Source: CANJBX01 sp035556735 | GTDB taxonomy: Bacteria; Pseudomonadota; Alphaproteobacteria; Rhizobiales; Xanthobacteraceae | DNA length: 64,000 nt | Direction: 5' to 3' | NCBI GenBank assembly: GCA_035556735.1 | Contig: DATMFF010000002.1 | Coordinates: 310,001-374,000, forward strand | Shown here: one piece after another, positions 52,201 to 62,781 of the stretch | Position numbering within the stretch: position 1 is the stretch's first letter | Layout of the letters: each line of letters begins with the position of its first letter | Program-made: the position numbers and the translations under genes | Notes under the pieces: model-generated | Told to the model about the DNA's origin: nothing | Seen by the model: only the letters and a program-made list of their open reading frames with translations | Database searches by the model: none

Positions 52201-52322
52201 TCGAGAAGACGCTGCCCGTGGTCAGGCAGGTGATGGAGCAGGCGCCGCTGCCGGCGGTCGCCCTCTCGGTGCCGCTGCATGTGGATGCCCGTGCCGCCGG
52301 CAATTGGGACGAGGCGCACTAA
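49278..52322 (+). CDS. polA: DNA polymerase I, with degenerate 3'-5' exonuclease site
   Basis: A 1014-residue polymerase. The 5'-nuclease domain (LVDGSSYIFRAYHALP; DLIATYVREA; SSDKDLMQLV) is intact, followed by an Ala/Arg-rich linker at about 315-390. The polymerase domain has motif A DYSQIELRLLAE, motif B RRRAKAINFGIIYG and motif C QVHDELVFE. In the 3'-5' exonuclease domain the D-X-E motif reads AIDVSATSEDPMQAEL (D426, S428), motif II NLKFD keeps D507, and motif III reads YAAESAD (Y579, S583). Two of the four metal-binding carboxylates (E. coli E357 and D501) are therefore serines, which suggests weak or absent proofreading. Confidence 0.95.
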   Translation: MPAAPKPAKPKQGDHVFLVDGSSYIFRAYHALPPLTRKSDGLQLNAVYGFCNMLWKLLRDMKPEEKPTHLAVVFDKSEKTFRTELYPDYKAHRPDPPDDLIPQFAFIREAVRAFDLPCLEQAGFEADDLIATYVREACATGASATIVSSDKDLMQLVSDCVIMYDTMKDKKIGIPEVIEKFGVPPEKVIDVQSLIGDSTDNVPGVPGIGVKTAAQLIGEYGDLDTLLKRASEIKQDKRRQALIENADKARLSRTLVTLDDRVKLDVPLADLAVHEPDYKRLVAFLKAMEFTTLTRRVAEFAEIDAGQIEPDPKLRGGAAVQAAEQAEAQRGAPARASARKSPSSASPAPGLPLAGGGMRETARKAQEAVSGANGAAIGSPHDVAKARLDAARAIKVERGGYKIVRTLPELRAFIETAQDTGVVAIDVSATSEDPMQAELCGVSLAVAPNEACYVPLSHKTGGEADGKGLFGGARAGDQLDERDALRELRPLLEDRSVLKVAHNLKFDVQMFALRGIDLNPADDIMLMSYVLDAGRSAHGLETLAERVLNHRTIDYGELAGTGKSRVDFDQLPVEKAAEYAAESADMALRLWQVLKARAVAEHMSNVYEQLERPLVPVLARMERRGISIDRNELSRLSGDFSQKAAGLEAEIQDLAGEPVNPGSPKQLGDILFGKMGLPGGTKTKTGAWSTHARTLEELAEQGHPLPQKILEWRQVSKLKSTYTDALPGFVNPTTHRVHTCYALAATTTGRLSSSEPNLQNIPIRTEEGRKIRRAFVADKGNRLMSADYSQIELRLLAEIADIPALKQAFKDGLDIHAMTASEMFGVPVKGMPGEIRRRAKAINFGIIYGISAFGLAAQLGIPREEASAYIKKYFERFPGIRDYMEETKAFCKKNGYVTTLFGRKCHYPDISAPNPSVRAFNERAAINARLQGTAADIIRRAMVRMDEALAKKKLSAQMLLQVHDELVFEVPENEVEKTLPVVRQVMEQAPLPAVALSVPLHVDARAAGNWDEAH

Positions 52323-52429
52323 TCCGGGCCTTCCTGCGCTCCGCTTGTGAAAAACGACCGGCGGCGCAGCGGCTGGCGGTTGGACCGGGGCCGGGACGGT
52401 GCTACGCAATGGCGGAACGAGGAGTTGCC

Positions 52430-53020
52430 ATGACACAGCGCGCAGCCGCGGCGGCACAGCGGGGCGATGCCCGCGCCCGACTGGCCGACATCATCTTCAA
52501 GCGGTCGTTCGGCCGCGGCGAGATCACCCTGGCCTCGGGACGCAAGAGCGACTTCTATTTCAATCTCAAGCCCACCATGCTCGATCCGGAGGGCGCGGCG
52601 TTGCTCGCCGAGCTCACCCTCGATGCACTTTCCAACGAGCGCATCGACTACGTTGGCGGGTTGGAGATGGGCGCGGTGCCGATCGCGGGTGCGATTGCGC
52701 AGCTCAGCTTCCTCAAGGGCAGACCGATCGCGGCCATCTTCGTGCGCAAGAAGCCGAAGGAGCACGGCGCGCGGCTCTCGGTGGAAGGCCTCGCCAAGGG
52801 CGAGACGCTCGAGGGCAAGCGCGTCGTCGTGGTCGAGGACGTGACGACGACCGGCGGTTCGGCACTCAAGGCGGTCGAGGCGGTGCGCGACGCCGGCGGC
52901 GAGGTCGCGCTCGTTTTCACCATGGTGGACCGGGAGGAAGGGGCCGCGGATACGTTTCGGGAAGCTGGACTGCCGTTCCGTTCGCTGTTCCGCGCCGCCG
53001 AGTTCCTGAGCCGCAAGTAA
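52430..53020 (+). CDS. pyrE: Orotate phosphoribosyltransferase
   Basis: A 196-residue pyrimidine biosynthesis enzyme that joins orotate and PRPP to OMP. The PRPP-binding motif VVVVEDVTTTGGSALKAV is at about residues 131-148; the flexible loop and FYFNLKP region near residues 40-50 also fit. AGGAG lies 5 bases before the ATG; the longer open frame crosses from polA and is rejected. It is convergent with the glycosyltransferase 7 bases away. Confidence 0.94.
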   Translation: MTQRAAAAAQRGDARARLADIIFKRSFGRGEITLASGRKSDFYFNLKPTMLDPEGAALLAELTLDALSNERIDYVGGLEMGAVPIAGAIAQLSFLKGRPIAAIFVRKKPKEHGARLSVEGLAKGETLEGKRVVVVEDVTTTGGSALKAVEAVRDAGGEVALVFTMVDREEGAADTFREAGLPFRSLFRAAEFLSRK

Positions 53021-53026
53021 GCGTTC

Positions 53027-54118
53027 TTACGCCGACTGTGCCTGCGCTCGTCTCCGCGCGATGATGCGGCGGTAGAACGCCTCGATCTCGAGCGCGGCGC
53101 GCTCCTGCGTGAATTTCTTCAGGTCATAGCGATAGCGCTGCCAGCCGCGCGCCTGCGCCTCACGCAGGCGTGCCGCGAGCATGCCGTCGTCCTCGGCCTC
53201 CACCCACAGCACGCGCTCGTCGGTTGCGAATTCGGGCGGACCTTGCGTGCGCGTGAGCACGAGCGGGCATTCCGCGGCCATGGCTTCCAGGATGGCGAGG
53301 CCGAACGGCTCGAAGCGGGCCGCGCTCACGAAGGCGTCGAATGCGAGATAGAACGGTGCGACGTTCTCCTGCGCCCCGGCGAGGACGATGCGTGGATCGC
53401 CGGCGGCGAGGCGCGCGAGCTCCGCTTGCTGCGGACCGGCGCCGGCGATGACCAGGGCAACATTCTCGCCGGGTGCGAAAGCCGCGCGAAAGGCGCGGAT
53501 CAACCGGTCCATGCCCTTCTCGGGCATCAGGCGGCCCACGCTGCCGAACACGAACGTCTTCTCGCCGGCGCGCCAGCTCTGGCGCAGCGCCACCACCTGC
53601 TCTCCGGTCGTCGTGCTGAGCGCATTCGCCACGGCGCTCGGCAGCCAGTTGTGCACCACCGCAACCTCGCCGCAGTAGTCGCCGAGCGTGGCGCGCTGCC
53701 ACTCGGCGATGCAGACGAGGCCCTCGCAGTCGCCGACTTCGCGCGGCGCATAGGACAGGTGCAGCGTTGCGACATGCGGAATGGCGAGCCGCTGCGCCTC
53801 GCGGCCGACGCGTCGCGCAGCCGGATTGAGATGCGTATGCACCACGTCGGGCCGGAAGCGCCGCAGCGCGCGCCGCGCCAGTGCGCGATGGAGCAGCGCC
53901 GGGGCCCATCCCGGGATCGCGCTCAGCGTCATCGTGCCCGCGCCGACGGGATTGGCCTCGCCGATCAGCTTGCGCATCTCGCGTGCGCAGTCGGACCAGC
54001 CGTCATGCACGAGCACCTCGACGTCGTGACCGTCGCGCGCCTGTGCGGCGGCGAGTTCACCGCAATAGCGCTCGCTGCCGTAGAAGCCGCGACTCAGGAC
54101 GGCGTGCAGGATCTTCAT
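53027..54118 (-). CDS. Glycosyltransferase family 4
   Basis: A 363-residue GT-B enzyme. The N-terminal MKILHAVLSRGFYGSERYCGEL is typical, and the C-terminal donor site shows VGRLMPEKGMDRLIRAF and RFEPFGLAILEAMAAECPLVLT with the E-X7-E pattern. The C-terminus is basic (IIARRRAQAQSA). Likely adds a sugar to a lipid or surface glycan; donor and acceptor unknown. Confidence 0.87.
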   Translation of the reverse strand: MKILHAVLSRGFYGSERYCGELAAAQARDGHDVEVLVHDGWSDCAREMRKLIGEANPVGAGTMTLSAIPGWAPALLHRALARRALRRFRPDVVHTHLNPAARRVGREAQRLAIPHVATLHLSYAPREVGDCEGLVCIAEWQRATLGDYCGEVAVVHNWLPSAVANALSTTTGEQVVALRQSWRAGEKTFVFGSVGRLMPEKGMDRLIRAFRAAFAPGENVALVIAGAGPQQAELARLAAGDPRIVLAGAQENVAPFYLAFDAFVSAARFEPFGLAILEAMAAECPLVLTRTQGPPEFATDERVLWVEAEDDGMLAARLREAQARGWQRYRYDLKKFTQERAALEIEAFYRRIIARRRAQAQSA

Positions 54119-54153
54119 CGCAGCCGATGCAATGTACGTTCGGGGCGTGGGGG

Positions 54154-54687
54154 CTACCTGCGACGTGCCTTCGCCTTGCGCGGCCGCTTTTTCGGTCCGG
54201 CCTTCCGTCCGCCCGTCTTGGCGCCAGTCTTGCCGGCGGACCGCTTGCGGCGGGAGGAGGTGGCGGCCGCGCGCGACGGCGCCGCCGGCAGCAGCGCAAT
54301 CGCCTCGATCTCGAGCAGAGCGCCCTCGCGCGCCAGCGCCGTGATCTGGATCGTCGTGCTGGCGGGCGGCGCGGCCATGTTGATATAGCCGTTGCGCACC
54401 TCGCGCAGGATCGGCAGGTGCGTCAGATCGGTGAGATAGGTGTTGACCTTGACCACGTCGCTGAACGTGGCGCCGACCTCGGCCAGTGCATGCTTGAGGT
54501 TCTCGAACGTCTGAGCCGCCTGCGCGCGGAAGTCGCCCGCCTGTCCGACCAGCTTGCCGCCGACGTCCATCCCGAGCTGGCCGGCGATGTAGACGATCCG
54601 TCCGGGGCCGATCGCCTCGACCACATGGCTGTAGCCGGGCGGATCATACAGGGTCTTCGGATTAGAAAAGCGCAGCGTTGCGGCCAT
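54154..54687 (-). CDS. RidA/YjgF family protein with basic C-terminal tail
   Basis: A 177-residue protein. The core (residues 1 to about 135) has GRIVYIAGQLGMD, DVVKVNTYLTDLTHL and LLEIEAIALLP. In the segment where RidA has its catalytic Arg (E. coli R105, PARS) this protein reads PPASTTI, so the deaminase arginine is missing. This fits Rid subfamilies without known imine deaminase activity. Residues 138-177 form a Lys/Arg/Ala/Gly tail (e.g. GPKKRPRKAKARRR). GGGGG lies 7 bases before the ATG. Function unknown. Confidence 0.83.
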   Translation of the reverse strand: MAATLRFSNPKTLYDPPGYSHVVEAIGPGRIVYIAGQLGMDVGGKLVGQAGDFRAQAAQTFENLKHALAEVGATFSDVVKVNTYLTDLTHLPILREVRNGYINMAAPPASTTIQITALAREGALLEIEAIALLPAAPSRAAATSSRRKRSAGKTGAKTGGRKAGPKKRPRKAKARRR

Positions 54688-54866
54688 CGCGGTTCCCCCT
54701 TGGTCGTGTCGTTCCGCACTATAGACCGAATTCCCTCGCCGTCATGCGGGCGCAATTTCGCCTCGCCGTTCGCGCCTTACGCAATTTTCACCGATTGACG
54801 GGAACATCCCCGCCGCGATCCCGGTTGACGACCGCATGAACTTCGCTGCCGAAGGAATTGTTAAGT

Positions 54867-55580
54867 ATGATCGGCAGAAGCCGAACGGTCGTCGTGATGC
54901 TGGTGCTGGCGGGGGCGCTGACGCTCGGCGCGAGCGCGCCCTCATCGGCGGGGTTTTTCGATTTCCTGTTCGGTGGGTTCGCCAACCCGGGGTTCCGGCC
55001 CGAGCCGCCTTTTGCGCCGCGCCCGCGGGCCGATCGCGATGGTTCCCCGGGCGCGCGCAGTGACCGCCCGCGCATTTCCGGCGGAGGCGGTCCTGCGACA
55101 GCCTATTGCGTGCGGCTATGCGACGGCCGGTACTTCCCCATTCAACGCAGCTCGACCGCGCAGGCGACCCGGCTCTGTAGCGCGTTCTGTCCGGCCGCCC
55201 AGACCAAGGTGTTCTTCGGATCGGAGATCGACCACGCGGCGGCGCGCGACGGAACAGCTTATGACAGGCTCGAGAATGCGTTCGTGTATCGCGACAAGAT
55301 CGTCGACGATTGCACCTGCAACGGCCATTCGCCCTATGGACTTGCGACGCTCGATGCCCCCGACGATCCGACGCTGCGGCCCGGCGACCTCATCGCCACA
55401 GCCAACGGGTTGGTGAAGGCCGGCGCGCGCGCCTACGGTCAGGCCTCGGACAAGGATCTCACGTCGGGACTGCCGTCCGGCATCCGCGGCAATGGCAAGG
55501 ATGCGCGCGACGACCCCACGCCGCGCCATCGTCGCCATGGCAGCCGCCGCAACACGTCGTCGCGCCACGACGTGCGGTAA
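54867..55580 (+). CDS. DUF2865 domain secreted protein
   Basis: A 237-residue protein. A signal peptide (SRTVVVMLVLAGALTLGASAPSSA) covers about residues 4-28. The cysteine-rich DUF2865 core has YCVRLCDGRYFPI, LCSAFCPA, VFFGSEI and FVYRDKIVDDCTCNG. Widespread in Hyphomicrobiales, function unknown. The C-terminus is Arg/His/Ser-rich. The ATG at 54867 follows AAGGA by about 10 bases; the in-frame TTG at 54858 is less likely. Confidence 0.85.
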   Translation: MIGRSRTVVVMLVLAGALTLGASAPSSAGFFDFLFGGFANPGFRPEPPFAPRPRADRDGSPGARSDRPRISGGGGPATAYCVRLCDGRYFPIQRSSTAQATRLCSAFCPAAQTKVFFGSEIDHAAARDGTAYDRLENAFVYRDKIVDDCTCNGHSPYGLATLDAPDDPTLRPGDLIATANGLVKAGARAYGQASDKDLTSGLPSGIRGNGKDARDDPTPRHRRHGSRRNTSSRHDVR

Positions 55581-55582
55581 TC

Positions 55583-56677
55583 TTACTCCTCGAGCGCAGC
55601 CACCACGTCGTCGGCGAGCGACAGCGAGCTGGTGAGCCCGGGCGATTCGATCCCGAACAGCTGCACCAACCGTGGCACGCCGTGGGCACGCGGTGTGTCG
55701 ACCATGAAGTCGGCGGCAGGTTCGCCCGGCCCGGTCAGCTTGGGTCTGATGCCGGCATAGTCCGGCACGAGCGCGTTGTCCGGCAGGCGCGGCCAGTAGC
55801 GCCTCACGTAGCGATAGAAGCTCGCCGCGCGCGCGGGATCGACCGCGTAGTCGGGTTCGTCGATCCATTCGACGTCCGGCCCGAAGCGCATGCGGCCGGC
55901 AAGATCGAGCGTGACATGAATGCCGAGCCCGCCGGGCACCGGCGCCGGATAGATCAGGCGCGAGAACGCCGGCCGGCCCACGTAGCTGAAGTAGTTGCCC
56001 TTGGCGAGCACGAGACGGGGCACGCGATCGCGCGGATAGGGCTCGGTCGCGGCGGCGAGCCGCTGCGCGCCATGGCCGGCGGCGTTGACGACGGCGTCGA
56101 CGCGGATCGTGCCCGGCTCGGCGCCGCCGTATTGCACCTCGAACCCGCCGCCGGCCGAGGCGATGCGGTCCACCGGCGTGTGGAACGCGATCATGCCGCC
56201 GCGATCCTCCAGGTCCCCGCGCAGCGCGAGCATATAGCGATGGCTGTCGATGATGCCCGTTTCGGGCGAGTGGAACGCCGCGACGCAGGACAGTTCCGGC
56301 TCCATGCGCTTCGCCTCGGCCGCCTCCAGCATCGCGAGATTCTCGACGCCGTTCGTGAGCGCTTGCGCATAAAGCGTTTCCAGCAGCGGCACGTCCTCCT
56401 GCCGGGTGACGATCAGCAGCTTGCCGAGCTTGCGGTGGGGAACACCGTGGGTGTCGCAGTAGCCGTAGAGCGTGCGCCGCCCGCGCGTGCAGTGGCGCGC
56501 GCGCAAGCTGTCGGTCGGATAATAGATGCCGGCATGGATGACCTCGCTGTTGCGCGAGGACGTGCCGGTGCCGATCGCACCGGCGGCCTCCGCCACGATC
56601 ACGTCGTGGCCGGCGAGGGCTGCGGCACGCGCCACCGCGAGCCCAATCACGCCTGCGCCGACGACGAGGACCTGCAT
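55583..56677 (-). CDS. FAD-dependent oxidoreductase, L-2-hydroxyglutarate oxidase (LhgO)-like
   Basis: A 364-residue DAO-family flavoprotein. The FAD motif VLVVGAGVIGLAVARAAALAG is at the N-terminus, SSRNSEVIHAGIYYP resembles LhgO, and the C-terminal LVQLFGIESPGLTSSLSLAD closes the fold. It would oxidise a 2-hydroxyacid or related amine/alcohol. Its ATG is one base away from the MOSC stop, so the two are coupled. Exact substrate is inferred from family resemblance. Confidence 0.83.
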   Translation of the reverse strand: MQVLVVGAGVIGLAVARAAALAGHDVIVAEAAGAIGTGTSSRNSEVIHAGIYYPTDSLRARHCTRGRRTLYGYCDTHGVPHRKLGKLLIVTRQEDVPLLETLYAQALTNGVENLAMLEAAEAKRMEPELSCVAAFHSPETGIIDSHRYMLALRGDLEDRGGMIAFHTPVDRIASAGGGFEVQYGGAEPGTIRVDAVVNAAGHGAQRLAAATEPYPRDRVPRLVLAKGNYFSYVGRPAFSRLIYPAPVPGGLGIHVTLDLAGRMRFGPDVEWIDEPDYAVDPARAASFYRYVRRYWPRLPDNALVPDYAGIRPKLTGPGEPAADFMVDTPRAHGVPRLVQLFGIESPGLTSSLSLADDVVAALEE

Positions 56678-56678
56678 G

Positions 56679-57437
56679 TCAGGCCGTGACGCTGTCGCCG
56701 TCGGCGATGCGTCCGGCGGCGATGACCTCGCCATAGACCCCGCAGTCGTCGTGGCCGAAGGCGCGCTGGATCGTCTGCGGGATGCTCAGGTCACGCTCCC
56801 CGGTGTCGGGATCGACGTTGGTGGCGGCGCAGCGCACGATCCGCTTGATGATTTTCAGCCGCGCCGAGGGACCGATGGCGATCTCCTGGCCGACGAGGTC
56901 GAATTCGCGCCACGCGGGCCAGCCGGCGACGTAGAGGTTGGCGCGGAAGCGCAGCGGGTTCACCGGCGCGCCGGCAGCCTCCTCCACCGCCTGGACGGAC
57001 GCGAGATTGATGATCGAGACGACCTTCTTGGCCACGTCGGAGAAGCTGTGGCCGCCGCCCGACAGCACCTGCGGCGGCCCGCGCAACTCGTCGGCGCAGT
57101 ACTGCGCGAAGAACGCCTCGATCGCCCGGCGACCCTCGGGCGTGGCGAGGTCCCCGCGGGCGGCCTCGCGGCCGTCGGCCCGGATAGTGAGGACGTGCGT
57201 CGCGTCGTCGTAGTGCGTTCGCAGCCGGGCCAGCCGCTCGTTCTTCATCAGCATGAGGAAGCGGATCTTTGGGAAATAGGCCGGCGCCGCGGCGTCGAAC
57301 CCCGTGGGGCCGTTTTCGATGGCGTAGCGCCGGTCCGCCGGCAGGGTCTGCCCGGCCGCAAGGTCCACGGATGCCAGCCGTTCCGGCGACAGCCCTTTGA
57401 CCGGGTAGCGGTAGATGGCCTGGATCGTCGCGCTCAT
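56679..57437 (-). CDS. MOSC domain protein
   Basis: A 252-residue protein with a MOSC_N-like region (IYRYPVKGLSPERL) and a C-terminal MOSC beta-barrel including the conserved Cys in KRIVRCAATNVDPDTGERD. MOSC proteins bind sulfur or molybdenum-cofactor ligands and often act in sulfur transfer or N-hydroxylated compound reduction. The ATG at 57435-57437 follows GGGGGAAG. It is the first gene of a two-gene operon with the FAD oxidoreductase. Confidence 0.87.
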   Translation of the reverse strand: MSATIQAIYRYPVKGLSPERLASVDLAAGQTLPADRRYAIENGPTGFDAAAPAYFPKIRFLMLMKNERLARLRTHYDDATHVLTIRADGREAARGDLATPEGRRAIEAFFAQYCADELRGPPQVLSGGGHSFSDVAKKVVSIINLASVQAVEEAAGAPVNPLRFRANLYVAGWPAWREFDLVGQEIAIGPSARLKIIKRIVRCAATNVDPDTGERDLSIPQTIQRAFGHDDCGVYGEVIAAGRIADGDSVTA

Positions 57438-57601
57438 GGCTTCCCCCAAAGGCTTTCCTTAACGGAGAGGGTTTGAGACGCAAGCCCCGGCATAAATTCG
57501 ACGGTATTGCTCTTCCGGAGCCGGCCGGTCCTCCCCACATTTGCGGGCGGGCAGGGCCGCCGCAACGGGGCTCTCCTGAAACATCCGGTGTTCCGCCGGG
57601 T

Positions 57602-57628
57602 TGACTGGGGTCAGCTTGACTTAGGTCA
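57602..57628 (+). promoter_or_regulatory. Tandem TGAC-N4-GTCA palindromes upstream of clpB
   Basis: TGACTGGGGTCA (57602-57613) and TGACTTAGGTCA (57617-57628), both preceded by T and followed by G, repeat with a 15-base period, about 80-100 bases before clpB. They resemble FNR/FixK-type half sites (TTGAC...GTCA) but end in GTCAG. This is a candidate operator pair; the regulator is not known. Confidence 0.45.
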
Positions 57629-57705
57629 GCGACGGCGGGGCGGTATCCAACGACGATGTTCCCGTGGCGCCTGAGGGGCTGCTGGAACAGGCCGAGGACA
57701 GACCC

Positions 57706-60303
<2,598 letters not shown>

Positions 60304-60323
60304 CCGGCCGTCGGCGCCGCGCA

Positions 60324-60353
60324 GGAGCGGGCACGAGCCCGCTCCTTGTCGTT
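60324..60353 (+). terminator. Intrinsic terminator after clpB
   Basis: GGAGCGGGC (60324-60332), a 4-base ACGA loop and GCCCGCTCC (60337-60345) form a perfect 9-bp stem, followed by TTGTCGTTT. It lies 21 bases after the clpB stop. Confidence 0.82.
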
Positions 60354-60450
60354 TGCGCGGGCCGAGCTTTTGTCAGGGGCGATGTGCGCCCAGGCTGGTT
60401 GCGTCGCCGTCATGGGAGCGGCATGATGGCCGTCTCTCGGAGACGACATC

Positions 60451-61257
60451 TTGGGCGGTATTTCCGCTGTCAAACGTGCGGCGCACGCGTTCGTGCTCGT
60501 CACGGCTGTGCTGGGCGGGTTCGCTGCGGACGCGGGCGCGGGCGGAGCCGATATCGAGGCACGACGGAAGATGGAACGGCGCGCCTTCAGCGACGCCGAG
60601 GTCGTCGACGGCTTCCTCAAGCTCGCCTTCGGCGCCGAGTTCCGCTTCGGCAAGCGCACCGACCGAATCCGAAAGTTCGACGGTCCGGTGCGGATTTTCG
60701 TCCACAATCGCGGAGCGCCGGATCGCCGCGTGAGGCTCTCCGGAATCATCAAGGATATCCGCGCGCACATGAAGGACCTGGATATCTCCGAGACGAGCGA
60801 GCGAGCCGAAGCAAACGCAGTCGTCACGCTCGTGCGCGACCGCGACATGGCTGTCACCATGCGCGAGCTGTTCGGCTCCGACAGCGCGCGGCGCATCCAG
60901 CGGCGTGACGAACCGCAATGTCTTGCCGGCTTCACCAAGGACGACTCGTTCCGCATCCGCCATGCCGAGATCATCCTGGTCGTCGACGCCGGCGACTTCG
61001 TTTTCGCGGACTGCGCCTACGAGGAGATTCTGCAGGCGCTCGGCCCCATCAATGACAGCGACTCGATTCCCTGGACCATGTTCAATGACGATGTCTCGCT
61101 GGGGTATTTCGGGATCTACGACCAGCTTCTGCTCAACACGCTCTACGACCCGCGTTTGCGTCCCGGCATGACGCGCGCGCAGGTCAAGCAGATTTTGCCG
61201 TCGATCATTCCCGACGTGCGGGCTTTCGTCGCTCGCATCAATGGTCTGCCGCGGTAG
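60451..61257 (+). CDS. DUF2927 domain secreted protein
   Basis: A 268-residue protein. A signal peptide (residues about 8-30, VKRAAHAFVLVTAVLGGFAADAGA) precedes the DUF2927 core (FLKLAFGAEFRFGKRTDRIRKF; RDEPQCLAGF; DCAYEEILQALGPINDSDSI). No ATG occurs in the open stretch; a TTG with GGAG 8 bases upstream is the best start. DUF2927 proteins are common in Alphaproteobacteria and of unknown function, probably periplasmic or metalloprotease-like. Confidence 0.82.
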   Translation: MGGISAVKRAAHAFVLVTAVLGGFAADAGAGGADIEARRKMERRAFSDAEVVDGFLKLAFGAEFRFGKRTDRIRKFDGPVRIFVHNRGAPDRRVRLSGIIKDIRAHMKDLDISETSERAEANAVVTLVRDRDMAVTMRELFGSDSARRIQRRDEPQCLAGFTKDDSFRIRHAEIILVVDAGDFVFADCAYEEILQALGPINDSDSIPWTMFNDDVSLGYFGIYDQLLLNTLYDPRLRPGMTRAQVKQILPSIIPDVRAFVARINGLPR

Positions 61258-61277
61258 CGCACGGAAGCGCGGCCCGT

Positions 61278-62447
61278 TCACCTGCCCGTGTCGGCGTCGG
61301 GATGCGCCTTGAGATAGGTGGCGAGATCGTCATCGAGCGTCGCCCAGCCGATCCGCGGCACGATCATCCGACAGACGCCGTGCAGGGCCGCGTTGCGGTG
61401 CTTCGCGTAGACCGTGAGCGGGTAGAGGCTGTGGCCTTGCTCCAGCTTGCCGCTGTAGCCGGTCTGGCCGCTCTGGATCGCCGTCGCCCCCTGCGCCAGC
61501 GCCCAGTCGAGCGCAGCGTCGAACAGCCGGAAATACAGGAACCAGTCCTTCGGGCGGCTGTAGTCGAGGCCGATGTACTTGTTGATGACGTGGTCGCCGA
61601 CGAGGAAGCACAGCATGAAGGCGGCGGCGCGGCGTGTCTCGGGCTCGCGCAGGATGATGAAGTGCGACACGCGCTCGCGTGCGACGTTCTCGAAGAACGA
61701 GCGGCCGAGGTCCTCGAAGGTTGTCTTCGCGCGGGCGCGCGTCTGTTCGAACAAGCCGTAGATCTCGTCGAGTGTCGCGGCATCGGGGCTCTGCACCGCT
61801 TCGATCAGCGGTTGGAATGCCTGCGCGCTGCGCTTGAGCTTGCGCTTGAGGTTGTGCCGGCGTGATGTGCTCAGTTGCGCGAGATAATCCTCCTTGCGCG
61901 GCCCCGGGAGCGCAACGACGGTACCTGGAAAATCCGCGAGGCGAAACAGCCCGGCCCGCTGCGCAAGCCAGGCAAGGTCGGTTTCCTCGGAGGCCGGAAA
62001 GTCCTTCCAGGCGACGAGGCCGGCGCCGCGGCGCGCAGCTTCCGCCTCGGCGGCCTTCTGCAGCGCGAGGAAAGCGTCGCGCCGCTCGACATCCGGCAGC
62101 AGCCCCACGGTGCCTTCGTCCGAGCAGGGCGAGCCGATGAACAGTCCGGTCGGGGCGGACAATGACGGCAGCAGCTTGCCGATGAGCGCCAGGAACGGGA
62201 TCAGCGCGTCCGGCACCAGGAATTCCACCTCGAGCCGCATGGTGAACATCGGCGCGATGCCGACAGGCCGGCCGTCGTGCTCGATGAGCCCGTAGAGGAA
62301 CTGGAACTGATGCTCCAGGCCGCTCGCCTCGAGCACGCGATACCACCAATGGCCTTCGACCGGCGGCGGAAAGCATGCCGCCCAGAGACCGGCGGGGATT
62401 GCCTTTTCCGTACCGACGAATCGAACCGAATAGGTTTGCTCAGGCAT
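61278..62447 (-). CDS. FemAB/GNAT-like (BioF2-type) acyltransferase
   Basis: A 389-residue cytoplasmic protein. The sequence LAQLSTSRRHNLKRKLKRS and the C-terminal YIGLDYSRPKDWFLYFRLFDAALDWALAQG are typical of the FemAB-related, peptidoglycan-biosynthesis-like GNAT group. It is the last gene of a three-gene leftward operon with two small membrane transporters and overlaps the upstream one by 8 bases. Probably transfers an acyl or amino-acyl group to a lipid- or glycan-linked substrate; the substrate is unknown. Confidence 0.78.
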   Translation of the reverse strand: MPEQTYSVRFVGTEKAIPAGLWAACFPPPVEGHWWYRVLEASGLEHQFQFLYGLIEHDGRPVGIAPMFTMRLEVEFLVPDALIPFLALIGKLLPSLSAPTGLFIGSPCSDEGTVGLLPDVERRDAFLALQKAAEAEAARRGAGLVAWKDFPASEETDLAWLAQRAGLFRLADFPGTVVALPGPRKEDYLAQLSTSRRHNLKRKLKRSAQAFQPLIEAVQSPDAATLDEIYGLFEQTRARAKTTFEDLGRSFFENVARERVSHFIILREPETRRAAAFMLCFLVGDHVINKYIGLDYSRPKDWFLYFRLFDAALDWALAQGATAIQSGQTGYSGKLEQGHSLYPLTVYAKHRNAALHGVCRMIVPRIGWATLDDDLATYLKAHPDADTGR

Positions 62448-62781
62448 AGGCGACGATCAGAGTGACGCCGAACAGGATGAGCAGGATTCCCGCCCAGCGC
62501 GCGGGAGTGACCTGCTCGCGCAGCAACCAGGCCGCCAGCACGGCGACCGTGACGAAGCTCAGGCTGCTGATGGCGAAGGCCGTGCTGACCGTCAGCAGTC
62601 GCAGCGCCACCGTATAGAGCGCCACCTCGACGATATAAAACCCGATCCCAAGTGCGATCCAACTGTAGCGCACGGTGCTGACCGCCGTTCGCAGCGCCGA
62701 CAGCTTCAGGAACACCTGTGCGAAGCCCTCGATGACGGTGCAGACGAGCACGATCGAGACTCCCAGCATCGCCCCGCTCAT
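62440..62781 (-). CDS. Small four-helix EamA/SMR-like membrane protein, subunit 2
   Basis: A 113-residue protein with four hydrophobic segments, from IVLVCTVIEGFAQVFL to WAGILLILFGVTLIVAYA. The pattern resembles EmrE/ArnE-type small transporters (SSLSFVTVAVLAAWLLREQVTP). The open frame upstream overlaps the partner gene and is rejected; the ATG at 62779-62781 overlaps the partner stop (ATGA). It is likely a heterodimer with the preceding protein, like ArnE/ArnF. Confidence 0.78.
   Translation of the reverse strand: MSGAMLGVSIVLVCTVIEGFAQVFLKLSALRTAVSTVRYSWIALGIGFYIVEVALYTVALRLLTVSTAFAISSLSFVTVAVLAAWLLREQVTPARWAGILLILFGVTLIVAYA

Noticed and set aside
49263..52457. A 1064-residue minus-strand open frame antisense to polA
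   Set aside because: It mirrors polA almost exactly, is rich in Arg, Ala, Leu and His, and has no family motif or ribosome-binding site. Long antisense frames are expected in GC-rich codon usage.
57602..57628. CIRCE element controlling clpB
   Set aside because: The CIRCE consensus TTAGCACTC-N9-GAGTGCTAA is not present.
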